A stretch of DNA of 64,000 nt from Pseudomonadota bacterium (GTDB taxonomy: Bacteria > Pseudomonadota > Gammaproteobacteria > Burkholderiales > Burkholderiaceae_F). Positions within the stretch are counted from its first letter, which is position 1. Each line of letters begins with the position of its first letter. Under the pieces are notes generated by a model. It searched no databases and was not told the origin of the DNA. It worked only from the letters and a program-made list of their open reading frames with translations. Where the stretch lies: NCBI GenBank assembly GCA_021842465.1, contig JAKBZN010000002.1, forward strand, positions 62,001 to 126,000, written 5' to 3'. The position numbers and the translations under genes are program-made. This document shows positions 8,941 to 19,084 of this stretch, one piece after another.

Positions 8941-9803
8941 GCGGAATGTCGGCGTCCCGACCCGTCGCGGTTGCGCTGGCCGCGCTTTCCCTGAGCCTCC
9001 TGAGTCTTTGCCCGCCTTCGGCTATTGCGGCTTGCGCCGGCGCGTCCGCGCCGGTTGCCGCGGGCCGCTCGGTGTATCTCGAGGACCTCACCTGGATGGA
9101 ACTGCGCGATGCGGTGCGCGCGGGGAAAACCACCGCGATCATTCCCATCGGCGGCACCGAGCAGAGCGGTCCCGCCATCGTCCTGGGGAAACATAACGCA
9201 CGGGTGCACTGGCTCAGCGGGCGGATCGCGCAGCAACTCGGCAACGCGCTCGTCGCGCCCGTCGTTGCGTACGTTCCGGAAGGGTCCACCGAGCCGCCCA
9301 CCTCGCACATGCGCTTTCCCGGCACGATCACCATCCCGCCGGCGGCGTTCGATGCGACCCTGACCTCCATCGCCGACAGCCTGCGCATCCACGGCTTCCG
9401 CACCATCGTGTTTCTGGGCGACCACGGCGGCTATCAGAAAGACGTGGCGCGCCTTGCGCGGCGGCTGAACCGGAAATGGGCGCCGGGCACGCGGGTGCTC
9501 GCGCCGCCGGAATATTTTCATGCCTCGTTCGAGGGGTTTGCGCACATTCTGCGCGCGCGCGGATATCGCGCCGACGAGCTCGGCACGCACGCAGGCCTGC
9601 TCGACACGTCGTTGTCGCTTGCGGTCGATCCGGCGCTGGTGCGGACGGACCTGCTGCATGCGAAGGGGGTGCCCTTCGACACCGCGCACGGCGTCTACCA
9701 CGGCGACCCCCGGCGCGCGACCGCGGCGCTGGGCCGCCTCGGCCTGGACGAGATCGTCCGGAAGACGGTTGCGGCGATCCGGGCGCAGGACAAAACACCG
9801 TGA
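8937..9803 (+). CDS. exported creatininase-family protein
   Basis: Signal peptide, IPIGGTEQSGP ... FLGDHGGYQKDV ... DELGTHAGLLDTS creatininase-fold motifs. Confidence 0.75.
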   Translation: MSGMSASRPVAVALAALSLSLLSLCPPSAIAACAGASAPVAAGRSVYLEDLTWMELRDAVRAGKTTAIIPIGGTEQSGPAIVLGKHNARVHWLSGRIAQQLGNALVAPVVAYVPEGSTEPPTSHMRFPGTITIPPAAFDATLTSIADSLRIHGFRTIVFLGDHGGYQKDVARLARRLNRKWAPGTRVLAPPEYFHASFEGFAHILRARGYRADELGTHAGLLDTSLSLAVDPALVRTDLLHAKGVPFDTAHGVYHGDPRRATAALGRLGLDEIVRKTVAAIRAQDKTP

Positions 9804-9808
9804 AACTT

Positions 9809-9962
9809 CGTCATCGCGAGGCCCCTAGGGCCGTGGCGATCCAGCGGGCGGTCTGGATTGCTTCGGGCTTCGCCCTCGCAATGACGATGGTTGCAGTTTC
9901 ATCTCGTTCAGACGGAACGTGCCGCCGAGCGCGTAGTCCGGAACGCTCGCAATGACGATGGC
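9809..9962. repeat. palindromic interspersed repeat (REP/MITE-like), one full copy plus a partial second copy
   Basis: CGTCATCGCGAG ... CTCGCAATGACG ends (12 bp, one mismatch) at 9809-9887; CTCGCAATGACGATGG recurs at 9946-9961. Confidence 0.7.
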
Positions 9963-9998
9963 CGCGGTTGCATTCCGTTCCGGGCGCGCGGAGCCGGA

Positions 9999-10754
9999 TC
10001 AGGGCGTCGCTTCGCCCGACCAGCGCCGCCAACCGTCCGCGCGCAGCGCGCATGCCGGGCACGTTCCGCAGCCGTATCCCCACGGATGGCGTTCGCCCCG
10101 CTCTCCCAGATAGCACGTGTGGGTGTGCTCGACGATCAGGTCGACCAGGGGCGTTCCGCCCAGGGTCCGGGCCAGCGCCCAGGTCTGGGCCTTGTCCAGC
10201 CACATGAGGGGCGTCTGGATCGTCATCGGTTCGCCCATTCCCAGTGACAGTGCCTCCTGTTGGGCGCGGATCGTTGCATCGCGGCAATCCGGATATCCGG
10301 AGTAATCCGTCTGGCACATGCCGCCGACCAGCGTATGGATCGAGCGACGGTAGGCGAGCGCCGCGGCGAGGGTCAGGAACACGAGATTGCGGGCGGGAAC
10401 GAAAGTGTTCGGTAGCCCGTTTTCCTGCATGAAAATCGCCCGCTCGCGTGTCAGCGCCGAGTCCGCGATGCGGCCGAGCACCGGGAGGTCCAGGGTGTGG
10501 TCCGGTCCCAGGCGGTCGCGCCACCGGGGCGACAGCGCCTGGATGTGTTCGCGGAGCACGGTGCGCTGATCGAGTTCGATGCGATGCCGCTGACCATAGT
10601 CGAATCCCACCGTTTCCACCCGGTCGTACCGTTCCAGCGCCCAGGCGAGGCAGGTCGTTGAATCCTGCCCGCCGGAAAAGAGGACCAGGGCCGCGGTCGC
10701 GCCGCGCACGCCTGCGCCGGGATCTGTCGGTGCCGTCGTTTCCATCATTTGCAT
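9999..10754 (-). CDS. queC: 7-cyano-7-deazaguanine synthase
   Basis: [20 protein letters not shown]-terminal Zn cysteines [10 protein letters not shown]. Confidence 0.93.
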   Translation of the reverse strand: MQMMETTAPTDPGAGVRGATAALVLFSGGQDSTTCLAWALERYDRVETVGFDYGQRHRIELDQRTVLREHIQALSPRWRDRLGPDHTLDLPVLGRIADSALTRERAIFMQENGLPNTFVPARNLVFLTLAAALAYRRSIHTLVGGMCQTDYSGYPDCRDATIRAQQEALSLGMGEPMTIQTPLMWLDKAQTWALARTLGGTPLVDLIVEHTHTCYLGERGERHPWGYGCGTCPACALRADGWRRWSGEATP

Positions 10755-10756
10755 CC

Positions 10757-11515
10757 CTACAGACATTTTCGCGGCGCGAGCAACTCCTCCGCGTGACCGC
10801 GATCGAGGCGCCGCCAACTCGCCGCATCGCTCAGAATGAGGAACCCGCGGTCTCCATCACGCACCACGGCGATGGTCAGCCGAGCGCGCTCGTCGCGCGT
10901 GTGCGCGCCCCAATCCCGTGCCGCGATCCGGAACGGGCTCCGCGCGAAATTCGCGACCCGGTCGACGCGATAGCGGTGGCCATGCCATTCGATTGTCGCA
11001 TCCGCGGGCAGGGGCGCGGGCAGCGCGCGCAGGACGGCACGCAAGCCGGGAGCGAGCAGGTCGATGTGGATGTGCAGTTGTTCTTGCGATCGGCCATAGC
11101 GCGAGTTCACCGCCATGCCGACGTCGTCGTCCGGAACGACGACCCCGAAACGCGCGTGCGCCGCCCGCAGGGTGTGGGTGCGTTCCCGCCATGCCCAGGC
11201 GAAGTAATCCGGTTCGTCCGGCGACTGCAGCGCCCGGGCCTCCACCCCCACGCGCCGCGCGGTCGGGATCAGCAGGAAATGCGTCGCGCCGCAGCGATCC
11301 TTGAGCACGGCGTATCCCCACCGGTCTTCGCATTGCAGGGTCGCACTGGCAGAGTGCGGGCCGGCGCCGTTGCAGCCGCGGTCGACGATCCGCCAGAGTG
11401 CGAGGTCCGCGGGGCCGTCGGCGCGCGTCGCACATCCACCCCACAGCAGGGGCGCAGCGAGAATGAGCAGCGCGGCCAGTCCGACGCGGACGGCGTCATG
11501 ACGCCGCGGTGGCAT
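10757..11515 (-). CDS. cdh: CDP-diacylglycerol diphosphatase-like lipoprotein
   Basis: GGCATRAD lipobox, [21 protein letters not shown]-like motif. Confidence 0.8.
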   Translation of the reverse strand: MPPRRHDAVRVGLAALLILAAPLLWGGCATRADGPADLALWRIVDRGCNGAGPHSASATLQCEDRWGYAVLKDRCGATHFLLIPTARRVGVEARALQSPDEPDYFAWAWRERTHTLRAAHARFGVVVPDDDVGMAVNSRYGRSQEQLHIHIDLLAPGLRAVLRALPAPLPADATIEWHGHRYRVDRVANFARSPFRIAARDWGAHTRDERARLTIAVVRDGDRGFLILSDAASWRRLDRGHAEELLAPRKCL

Positions 11516-12272
11516 GTCCGCTGGCTCCCGGAGCGAGCACGTCGCGCAGCGCCACCACTTCTCCGATGAGAATCAGGGTCGGCGCGCGCAGGCCTGCGGC
11601 TTCCGCCATTGCCGGCAGCGTGGCCAGGCTGCCCACGACCGTGCGCTCCTGCGGGGTGGTGCCCTGCTGCACGATCGCCGCCGGCGTTTCCGGGCTGCGG
11701 CCGTACTCGATCAGCTTCGCGCACAGCACCGGCAGGCCCTTGAGGCCCATGTACACCGCAATGGTCTGCCGTGTGCGCGCGAGCAGCGGCCAGTCGAGGT
11801 TCATCGTGCCGTCCTGGAGGTTTCCCGTCACGAAGGTGCACGACTGCGCGAGCGCTCGGTGGGTGAGGGGAATGCACGCGCTCGCCGCCACTCCGACCGC
11901 CGCCGTGATACCCGGCACCACCTCGAACGCGATGCCGGCGGCGGCAAGCGCCTCGGCTTCTTCGCCGCCGCGCCCGAATACGAACGGATCGCCGCCTTTC
12001 AGGCGCAGCACGCGGGCACCTTCGCGGGCCAGGTCGATCATCAGCCGGTTGATGTCCTCCTGCGGCAGTGCGTGTCGGCTGCGGCGCTTGCCGACGTAGA
12101 CCTTCCGCGTGGCTTCCGGCAGGAGCGCCAGGATTTCCTGGGAAACGAGGTTGTCGTAGAGCGCGACATCCCCTTCCCGCAGCAACCTGGCCGCGCGTAC
12201 GGTGAGCAGATCGGGCGCGCCCGGCCCGGTGCCGACGAGGTGGACCTTGCCCGGCCCGCGATCGCCGGTCAT
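11496..12272 (-). CDS. cobA: uroporphyrinogen-III C-methyltransferase
   Basis: VHLVGTGPGAPDLLTVRAARLL, RLKGGDPFVFGRGGEE, VVPGITAA. Confidence 0.95.
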   Translation of the reverse strand: MTGDRGPGKVHLVGTGPGAPDLLTVRAARLLREGDVALYDNLVSQEILALLPEATRKVYVGKRRSRHALPQEDINRLMIDLAREGARVLRLKGGDPFVFGRGGEEAEALAAAGIAFEVVPGITAAVGVAASACIPLTHRALAQSCTFVTGNLQDGTMNLDWPLLARTRQTIAVYMGLKGLPVLCAKLIEYGRSPETPAAIVQQGTTPQERTVVGSLATLPAMAEAAGLRAPTLILIGEVVALRDVLAPGASGHATAAS

Positions 12273-12634
12273 TGCCCCGATCCGCCGTTGGCTGCCGGCG
12301 ACGGTGCGGCGGGCCCCGGCACCGGCGCGGCCGGGGCGCCAGAGGAGGTTGCGGCCGGGGGGGCGGCAGGTGTCGCGGCTTGTGCCGGTACGGCCGCCGG
12401 CGTCTTCGCTTCCGCCGCCGTCTTTTGCAGGTGGGCAAGATCGGCGTCGGTGAGCAGGCGGAACTGGTCGGCGGCGATCTGGGCGTTCATCCGCCCGGGT
12501 TCGCGGAGGATGTCGTTCGGTGTCCGCTGCGAGATCCAGGCTGCCGCCACGATGTTGGCGACCAGGAGCAGAACGACGAGCACTTTCACCATGGGCCTCG
12601 GAAGATCCAGAAAACGTTGGGCAGGCCGCCGCAC
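12269..12634 (-). CDS. hypothetical single-TM protein with Pro/Ala-rich tail
   Basis: Overlaps cobA start by 4 nt; TM segment VKVLVVLLLVANIVAAAW. Confidence 0.5.
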   Translation of the reverse strand: MRRPAQRFLDLPRPMVKVLVVLLLVANIVAAAWISQRTPNDILREPGRMNAQIAADQFRLLTDADLAHLQKTAAEAKTPAAVPAQAATPAAPPAATSSGAPAAPVPGPAAPSPAANGGSGQ

Positions 12635-12659
12635 CGGTCGATCCGGCGCCGGCGTTTCT

Positions 12660-13502
12660 TCAGGTCCGCGGCTCGCCGGTCCATCGCAGCCGGAGCCCCC
12701 GCAGCACCAGGTCCGGCTCCACCGACCGCGTCACCGCCGTCCCCGGATCCCATGCCTGCGAATCTGCCCATGCCTTATACAGCAGTTCGGCGTTGCCGCC
12801 GCATAGCAGGACGTGGATCGCCGGGTCGTCGGCATCCCGGCCGGGCGCCGATGCGGCGGCCTGGTCCGCTCGGATTTGACGGATTCGGCGTTCGATCAAG
12901 CCGATCTGCGCGTCGACGATTCCGGTCTGCATCGCGTCGCCGGTGTTGTCGGGGTGGCGACGATACGCTCCGTCGGCGCGAGGCAGGCGCGCCGTGCCGC
13001 GGACGAGGCTGTCGTGCATGAGGCGGATCCCGGGCGCGATCACGCCGCCGACGAACCGGCCGTCGTCCGTCAGCGTGTCGGCGGTGGTGGCGGTGCCAGC
13101 GCTCACCACCAGCAGCGTGCCCTGCGGGCGGACGGTGCGCGCGCCGATCAGCGCGTGCCAGCGGTCCGTGCCGAGTTGCGCGGGATCGCGATAGCCGTTG
13201 CGCACGGAAATGCCGCGGGATTCGAATCGCGCCGCCGCCGAAAACCATCGCACAGGCCGTCCCAGTGCGGCGATCGTCGCCCGATCGATTGCGTCCTGCA
13301 CGGACTGCGGCGCCACGCAGCAGCCTGCGGCATCGGACGGGGAATGCCCGGCGCTGCCGCAGGCGCTCCGGATTTCCTCGGCGAGGTGCGGCCCGTCGAT
13401 CGGGATCGTTCCGCGGGGATCCGCATCCGACCATGGTCCATCCGGAGAGACGATGCGCCACTTTACCGCGCTGTTGCCGGCGTCGAGGAGTACGGTCTTC
13501 AA
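12660..13502 (-). CDS. coaX: type III pantothenate kinase
   Basis: LKTVLLDAGNSAVKWRI, GTDRWHALIGA, SAGTATTADTL. Start set at TTG 13502 rather than the 406 aa ORF start. Confidence 0.9.
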   Translation of the reverse strand: MKTVLLDAGNSAVKWRIVSPDGPWSDADPRGTIPIDGPHLAEEIRSACGSAGHSPSDAAGCCVAPQSVQDAIDRATIAALGRPVRWFSAAARFESRGISVRNGYRDPAQLGTDRWHALIGARTVRPQGTLLVVSAGTATTADTLTDDGRFVGGVIAPGIRLMHDSLVRGTARLPRADGAYRRHPDNTGDAMQTGIVDAQIGLIERRIRQIRADQAAASAPGRDADDPAIHVLLCGGNAELLYKAWADSQAWDPGTAVTRSVEPDLVLRGLRLRWTGEPRT

Positions 13503-14170
13503 GACGGATCCTTGCCGGCGCACTCGAATTTGCGCGCCGCCGCCAGCATCGCGTCGGCGAACCGGGCCAGCCACTGCGCACGTTCGGAAAGCAGTTGTTC
13601 GGGCGGGATGTGTTCGGCAAGTTCGGCGACCGGCTGATCGATCGCGTCGCGCAGGCCGGCAGGAAGAATCAGGTTCACGCCCATGCCGATGACCAGGCTG
13701 CGCCCGCCCGCGGGATCTTCCGCCATCTCGCAGAGGATGCCCGCCAGTTTGCGCCCATCGAGCAGAAGGTCGTTGGGCCATTTGAGGCCGACGCGGATGT
13801 CCTGCGCGTGCAGCGCTTCGGCCGCCGCGACGCCGCAGGCCAGCGTGACTTCGGGTGTGCTCGCCGGGTCCTTGCGCCATGGCAGACCCAGGGAAAACAA
13901 CAGCGACGCGCCGCCGTCGATCCAGCGACGCCCGAGACGGCCCCGCCCGCCGGTCTGGGTGCCGGCCACGCGCAGCACCGGGCTCCCGAACGCGCGGTCG
14001 CGGGCGCGGGCCATCAGGTCGGCATTGGTCGAGCCGGTCGTCGCGACCACCTCGACCTGCAGATCAACCGCCCGCAGGTGCCGCGCAATGGCCGTTGCCG
14101 AGGGCGGCTCCGGGAAATCGGACAGGATCGTCCGGTTGGCGGATAATTCTGCGGATGATTCTGTCGACAT
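13499..14170 (-). CDS. birA: biotin--[acetyl-CoA-carboxylase] ligase
   Basis: VVATTGSTNADLMARA, GTQTGGRGRLGRRW, GLKWPNDLLLDGRKLAGIL. Start trimmed to ATG 14170. Confidence 0.92.
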   Translation of the reverse strand: MSTESSAELSANRTILSDFPEPPSATAIARHLRAVDLQVEVVATTGSTNADLMARARDRAFGSPVLRVAGTQTGGRGRLGRRWIDGGASLLFSLGLPWRKDPASTPEVTLACGVAAAEALHAQDIRVGLKWPNDLLLDGRKLAGILCEMAEDPAGGRSLVIGMGVNLILPAGLRDAIDQPVAELAEHIPPEQLLSERAQWLARFADAMLAAARKFECAGKDPS

Positions 14171-14191
14171 GATCCGAGGACAGTAGCGCCA

Positions 14192-14503
14192 ATGGGCTTC
14201 TTCCGCAAACACGTCTTTTTCTGTACCAATCGCCGGGAAGCGCCGGACAATTGCTGCGCAAACCACCGCAGCGAGGAATTGCAGGCCTATGCCAAGCAGC
14301 GCTGCAAGAAACTGGGCCTCGACGGGCGCGGCAAACTCCGCATCAACAAGGCCGGCTGCCTCGACCGCTGCGACGAGGGGCCCTGCCTTGTGGTCTACCC
14401 GGACGAGGTCTGGTACACGTACGTCGACGAACGGGACATCGACGAGATCATCGATGAACACCTGATCGGCGGCCGGATCGTGGAGCGTCTGCGACTGCCG
14501 TGA
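14192..14503 (+). CDS. (2Fe-2S) thioredoxin-like ferredoxin
   Basis: HVFFCTNRREAPDNCCANH ... NKAGCLDRCDEGPCLVVYPDEVWY. Confidence 0.9.
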   Translation: MGFFRKHVFFCTNRREAPDNCCANHRSEELQAYAKQRCKKLGLDGRGKLRINKAGCLDRCDEGPCLVVYPDEVWYTYVDERDIDEIIDEHLIGGRIVERLRLP

Positions 14504-15186
14504 GGCCCGACGTGGAGCGAAGATTGCTGGACGGCCCGGCCGGGAAACTCGAGGTCGTCATCGAGTCCCCTGCCGACGTGGCCCCGCGGGGCTTCGCCTT
14601 CGTCGGACACCCACATCCGTTGTACGGCGGCACGCTCGACAACAAGGTGGCATTCACCTTGGCGCGGGCGTTTCTGGCCTTGGGGTGGATTGCGGTGCGG
14701 CCGAACTTCCGTGGCGTCGGCGCGAGCGAGGGCGCGCACGACGAAGGGCGAGGGGAAACGGACGATTTCCTCTTCCTCGTCGATGCCGTTCCGCGCCTGG
14801 CGGAATATGCTGACCGCTTTCCCGGCCCGCCGCAAACGGCTCTGGCGGGGTTTTCGTTCGGTAGTGTCGTGGCGGCGCGCGCGGCAGAGGAACTCACCCG
14901 CCGCGGACGCCCGCCGCAGGCGCTTGCGCTGGTCGGCACCGCGGCGGGCAAGTGGGACGTACCCAAAGTCGGTTCCGGCGCCGTGGTGATCCACGGGGAA
15001 CGAGACGAAACGATTCCGTTGCGGGACGTCTTCCTCTGGGCCGGCGAGTCGGAGGTTCCCGTGGTCGTGATCCCCGGCGCGGACCATTTTTTCCATCGGC
15101 GCCTGACCGTGCTCAAGCGTCTGGTGATGCAGAACCTGCTGGGCGCGGACGCGTCGTCGTTGCCCTCTCCCCTTGACGGACCATGA
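14500..15186 (+). CDS. alpha/beta hydrolase
   Basis: HPHPLYGGTLDNKV, RPNFRGVGASEG, GFSFGSVVAA nucleophile elbow. Confidence 0.88.
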   Translation: MRPDVERRLLDGPAGKLEVVIESPADVAPRGFAFVGHPHPLYGGTLDNKVAFTLARAFLALGWIAVRPNFRGVGASEGAHDEGRGETDDFLFLVDAVPRLAEYADRFPGPPQTALAGFSFGSVVAARAAEELTRRGRPPQALALVGTAAGKWDVPKVGSGAVVIHGERDETIPLRDVFLWAGESEVPVVVIPGADHFFHRRLTVLKRLVMQNLLGADASSLPSPLDGP

Positions 15187-15461
15187 ACTGCTGCCCTCCC
15201 CGCAAAAAAAGTCCCATGAATTTTCCGATGGATTTCCCGATCAAGATCATGGGCGAGAATCGCATCGAATTCGAACCGCAGGTGGTGGAGATCGTGCGCG
15301 CCCACGCGCCGGACTGGGATTGCAGCGCGGTCGAAGTGCGCCAGTCGAGCGGCGGCAAGTACCTTTCGGTGACGGTCACCATCCGCGCGCAGTCGCGCGA
15401 ACAACTCGATGCCCTGTATCGTGCCCTGACGGGCCACCCGATGGTCAAGGTGGTGCTGTAA
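15183..15461 (+). CDS. YbeD/DUF493 family protein
   Basis: PMDFPIKIMGENRIEF ... GKYLSVTVTIRAQSREQLDALYRALTGHPMVKVVL, upstream of lipB. Confidence 0.88.
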   Translation: MNCCPPRKKSPMNFPMDFPIKIMGENRIEFEPQVVEIVRAHAPDWDCSAVEVRQSSGGKYLSVTVTIRAQSREQLDALYRALTGHPMVKVVL

Positions 15462-15471
15462 AGGGGAGGCG

Positions 15472-16194
15472 ATGATGCGGCCGGCACGGGAGGCGAACGA
15501 TGCGCTCGCGCGACAGGCGCGCGAAGCGCGGGCTCCGGTCCGGCTGCGGGATCTCGGGCGGGTCGAATATCGGGAAACCTGGCAGGCGATGCGGGCCTTC
15601 ACCGAAGCGCGCGGTCCGGACACGCCCGACGAGCTTTGGCTGGTCGAACACCCGCCCGTATTCACCCAGGGGCAGGCGGGGCGCGGCGAGCACGTGCACG
15701 CTCCCGGAGCGATCCCGGTGGTTGCGACCGATCGCGGCGGCCAGGTCACCTATCACGGTCCCGGGCAGGTGGTCGTCTACACCTTGGTCGACCTGCGGCG
15801 CACCGGCTTCTTCGTGCGCGAACTGGTGCGGCGGATCGAGGAAGCGGTGATCGGAACCCTCGCGTCGCATGGCGTCGCGGGATTCCGCGTCGACGGCGCG
15901 CCGGGCGTATACGTCCGTATTGCCGGTTCGCCGCAAGCGGATCCCGGTTCGGACCCGCGTTTTCTCGATCGGGCCAAGATCGCCGCCCTCGGTATCAAGG
16001 TGCATCGCGGCTGCGCCTATCATGGGGTGTCCTTGAACGTGGCGATGGATCTGTCGCCCTATTCCCAGATCGACCCGTGCGGGTATCCGGGACTTCGGAC
16101 GACCGATCTGGCTACACTCGGCGTGCGCCGCGACCGGCAGGCGGTCGGCGAGCATCTGCTCGAATGCCTGCGCGCCCAGATTTTCCCGGACTGA
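15472..16194 (+). CDS. lipB: lipoyl(octanoyl) transferase
   Basis: DRGGQVTYHGPGQVVVY, GAPGVYV, KIAALGIKVHRGCAYHGVSLNV. Confidence 0.95.
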   Translation: MMRPAREANDALARQAREARAPVRLRDLGRVEYRETWQAMRAFTEARGPDTPDELWLVEHPPVFTQGQAGRGEHVHAPGAIPVVATDRGGQVTYHGPGQVVVYTLVDLRRTGFFVRELVRRIEEAVIGTLASHGVAGFRVDGAPGVYVRIAGSPQADPGSDPRFLDRAKIAALGIKVHRGCAYHGVSLNVAMDLSPYSQIDPCGYPGLRTTDLATLGVRRDRQAVGEHLLECLRAQIFPD

Positions 16195-16203
16195 TTTCTT
16201 GCC

Positions 16204-17169
16204 ATGACCACATCCTCCGCGCCGTCGCCGACGGCAAAGCAAAAGGGCGCCGACAAGACCGCGCGCATTCCGATCAAGATCGTGCAGCCCGGCGATCGGT
16301 TGCGCAAGCCGGATTGGATTCGCGTGCGCGTGGGGTCGGGCGCGGAGTCCGCGCGCTATCTTCGCGTCAAGGAAATCCTCCGTACGCATCGCCTGCATAC
16401 CGTCTGCGAAGAGGCGACGTGCCCCAACATCGGCGAATGTTTCGGCAACGGCACGGCGACGTTCATGATCCTCGGCGACAAGTGCACGCGGCGCTGTCCG
16501 TTCTGCGACGTCGGCCATGGCCGCCCCGATCCCGTCGATCCGGAGGAGCCGCGACAACTCGCGGAGACGGTCGCGGCGCTCGAACTCGAATATGTGGTCA
16601 TCACCTCGGTCGACCGCGACGATCTGCGTGATGGCGGCGCCCAGCACTTCGTCGACTGCATCCGCGCCGTGCGGGCGGCATCGCCGCGCACCCGCATCGA
16701 GGTTCTCGTCCCGGATTTCCGCGGGCGGCTCGACCGCGCGCTGGAGATCCTGCGGCAGGCTCCACCCGACGTGATGAATCACAACCTCGAGACCGTGCCC
16801 CGCCTGTACCGGCAGGCCCGACCGGGGGCCGACTACGTGCATTCGCTGGCCTTGCTGCGGCGTTTCCGGGAGCAGGTGCCGAACGTGCCGACCAAAAGCG
16901 GCTTGATGGTGGGCATCGGCGAAACCGACGACGAAATCCTGGCGGTCCTGCGTGACCTGCGCGCCCATGGCGTGGAGATGCTCACGATCGGGCAATACCT
17001 GGCCCCCAGCAATCATCACCTGCCGGTGCTGCGCTACGTTCCGCCCGAAACCTTTGCCCGCTACGAGCGCGAAGCGCTGGCGATGGGCTTCGCGCACGCG
17101 GCCTGTGCGCCGCTGGTGCGGAGCTCCTACCACGCCGATCGGCAGGCGCGCGCCGCGGCCGTCGCGTGA
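16204..17169 (+). CDS. lipA: lipoyl synthase
   Basis: [23 protein letters not shown] radical SAM cluster. Confidence 0.96.
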   Translation: MTTSSAPSPTAKQKGADKTARIPIKIVQPGDRLRKPDWIRVRVGSGAESARYLRVKEILRTHRLHTVCEEATCPNIGECFGNGTATFMILGDKCTRRCPFCDVGHGRPDPVDPEEPRQLAETVAALELEYVVITSVDRDDLRDGGAQHFVDCIRAVRAASPRTRIEVLVPDFRGRLDRALEILRQAPPDVMNHNLETVPRLYRQARPGADYVHSLALLRRFREQVPNVPTKSGLMVGIGETDDEILAVLRDLRAHGVEMLTIGQYLAPSNHHLPVLRYVPPETFARYEREALAMGFAHAACAPLVRSSYHADRQARAAAVA

Positions 17170-17200
17170 GTCCGATCGCGGTGTAACCGCCGCATCCGCC

Positions 17201-18061
17201 GTGCAACTGCTCTTCGATCTGTGCAAATTGCGGATCGGTCTGATGATCGGTCTGACCGCGTTGTTCGGTTCGGTCGTATGCGCGGGGAAGTTGCGATTGC
17301 CCGGGCATGCCCTGGCGATGGTGTGCGCGGTGGTGGCTCTGGCCGCGGCGGCGGGCGCGTACAACCAGCTGGCGGAACGGGATCTGGACACGCGGATGGA
17401 GCGTACCCGCCGACGCGCCTTCGCCACCGGGCGTTTGGCCGCGGGCCCCCACTGGTATGCGCTGATCGCCCTGGTCGCGGCGGGCGGATTCCTGCTGGCA
17501 TGGTTCGCCTGCAATCCGGTTTGCGCCGGATATGCGGCGGCGGGTTTCTTCACCTACGCGATCGTGTACACGCGCTGGCTCAAGCGCCGTACCCCATGGA
17601 ATATCGTGATCGGTGGCCTGGCGGGACGCTTTGCAGTGCTGGCCGGCGCAACCGCGGCCGGGGCCGGCGTGTCCGCGCCGGTCGTCGCGTTTGCAGCGGT
17701 GCTGTTCCTGTGGACGCCGCCGCATTTCTGGAGCCTCGCGCTGGCGTACCGCGCCGATTATGTCGCCGCGGAGATTCCGATGATGCCGGCGGTCCTCGCC
17801 GAGCGACCGGCTGCGCGGGTCATCTTCGCGAGCGCCCTGGCGCTGGTGCTCGCGGGACTTTTGCCGGCAGCCCTCGGTCTCGGGCCGTTGTACCTGGGGT
17901 GCGCGCTGGCGTTGGGCGTCTGGTTCGTCCGCTCCAGCGCGATCCTGCTGCGCGAACCGTCGCGCGATCGTGCGATGGCCAATTTCCGGGTGTCGCTCGC
18001 CTACCTGGGGCTGCTGATGCTCGCGGCTGTGGCCGATATCGGCCTGGGCTGTCGCTATTGA
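17201..18061 (+). CDS. ctaB: protoheme IX farnesyltransferase
   Basis: YNQLAERDLDTRMERTRRR, LFLWTPPHFWSLA. GTG start chosen inside the 369 aa ORF. Confidence 0.9.
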   Translation: MQLLFDLCKLRIGLMIGLTALFGSVVCAGKLRLPGHALAMVCAVVALAAAAGAYNQLAERDLDTRMERTRRRAFATGRLAAGPHWYALIALVAAGGFLLAWFACNPVCAGYAAAGFFTYAIVYTRWLKRRTPWNIVIGGLAGRFAVLAGATAAGAGVSAPVVAFAAVLFLWTPPHFWSLALAYRADYVAAEIPMMPAVLAERPAARVIFASALALVLAGLLPAALGLGPLYLGCALALGVWFVRSSAILLREPSRDRAMANFRVSLAYLGLLMLAAVADIGLGCRY

Positions 18062-18089
18062 CCGACCGGGCGCCGGACGATGGTTTCGG

Positions 18090-18473
18090 TCATGGCAGGT
18101 TGCGCGATTGCGCGGCGGTCACGGGCATCAGGTTGCGGTCGAGGTGGTACATGATCCAGGCCGATCCGTTGAGCAGGATGAACACCAGGATGGCGGTGAA
18201 GATCAGCGCGAGCAGGTTCCACCCGTTTTCGGAACGCCCGTTCATGTGCAGGAAGTACCGCATGTGGACGACGATCTGCACCAGGGCCAGGGCGAGCAGC
18301 ACGACGATCAGCGTGTCGGTGTCGACGACGCGCTTGTCCATGACCACCCAGAACGCAATCGCCGTGAGAATCGCTGACAGGACGAATCCCGTGGCGTAGC
18401 CCCGGAAGGTGATCCGTTCGGCTTGCCCCTCCGGCTCCGGCCCGAGGGGGAGATGCTGCGCGGTTTCGTTCAT
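18090..18473 (-). CDS. cyoD: cytochrome o ubiquinol oxidase subunit IV
   Basis: [21 protein letters not shown] ... [13 protein letters not shown]; start trimmed to ATG 18473. Confidence 0.92.
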   Translation of the reverse strand: MNETAQHLPLGPEPEGQAERITFRGYATGFVLSAILTAIAFWVVMDKRVVDTDTLIVVLLALALVQIVVHMRYFLHMNGRSENGWNLLALIFTAILVFILLNGSAWIMYHLDRNLMPVTAAQSRNLP

Positions 18474-19084
18474 GGGAGGACGCCGATCAGGTACACGAAC
18501 GTGAAGACGCCGACCCAGACGACGTCGAGAAAGTGCCAGAACAAGGAAAGGCACATCAGGCGGCGCCGGTTGGCTTCGATCAGGCCGTGGCGGCCGACCT
18601 GGGCCATGAGCGTGGCCAGCCACACCACCCCGAACGTCACGTGCAGTCCGTGCGTGCCGACCAGGGCGAAGAAGGACGACAGGAATGCGCTGCGTCCGGG
18701 GCCCGCCCCGTCGGCGATCAGCCGGGAGAATTCCCGCAGTTCGATGCCGATGAATCCTGCGCCCAGCAGGGCGGTGCACGCCAGCCACGCCAGCGTACCG
18801 GCCCGGGAGCCGGCCTGCATCCGCAGCACCGCGACGCCGTAGGTGATCGACGACAGCAACAGCAGCGCGGTGTTGATGGCCACCGTGGGCAGTTCGAACA
18901 CCTGGGCACCGGTGGGGCCGCCGTCGTAGTGTCGACCCAGCACGCCGTAGCACGCGAACAGAGCGGCGAACAGCAGACAGTCACTCATCAGGTACACCCA
19001 GAATCCCAGCAGGGTGCTGTCGGGTGCATGCATCGCTTCGGTGATGTGGAAGCGCGGTTCGGCGGTGGCGGCGAGATCAGGCAT
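18470..19084 (-). CDS. cyoC: cytochrome o ubiquinol oxidase subunit III
   Basis: [35 protein letters not shown]. Confidence 0.95.
   Translation of the reverse strand: MPDLAATAEPRFHITEAMHAPDSTLLGFWVYLMSDCLLFAALFACYGVLGRHYDGGPTGAQVFELPTVAINTALLLLSSITYGVAVLRMQAGSRAGTLAWLACTALLGAGFIGIELREFSRLIADGAGPGRSAFLSSFFALVGTHGLHVTFGVVWLATLMAQVGRHGLIEANRRRLMCLSLFWHFLDVVWVGVFTFVYLIGVLP

Noticed and set aside
15445-17553. 702-aa minus ORF
   Set aside because: Antisense across lipB, lipA and ctaB; no recognisable domains.
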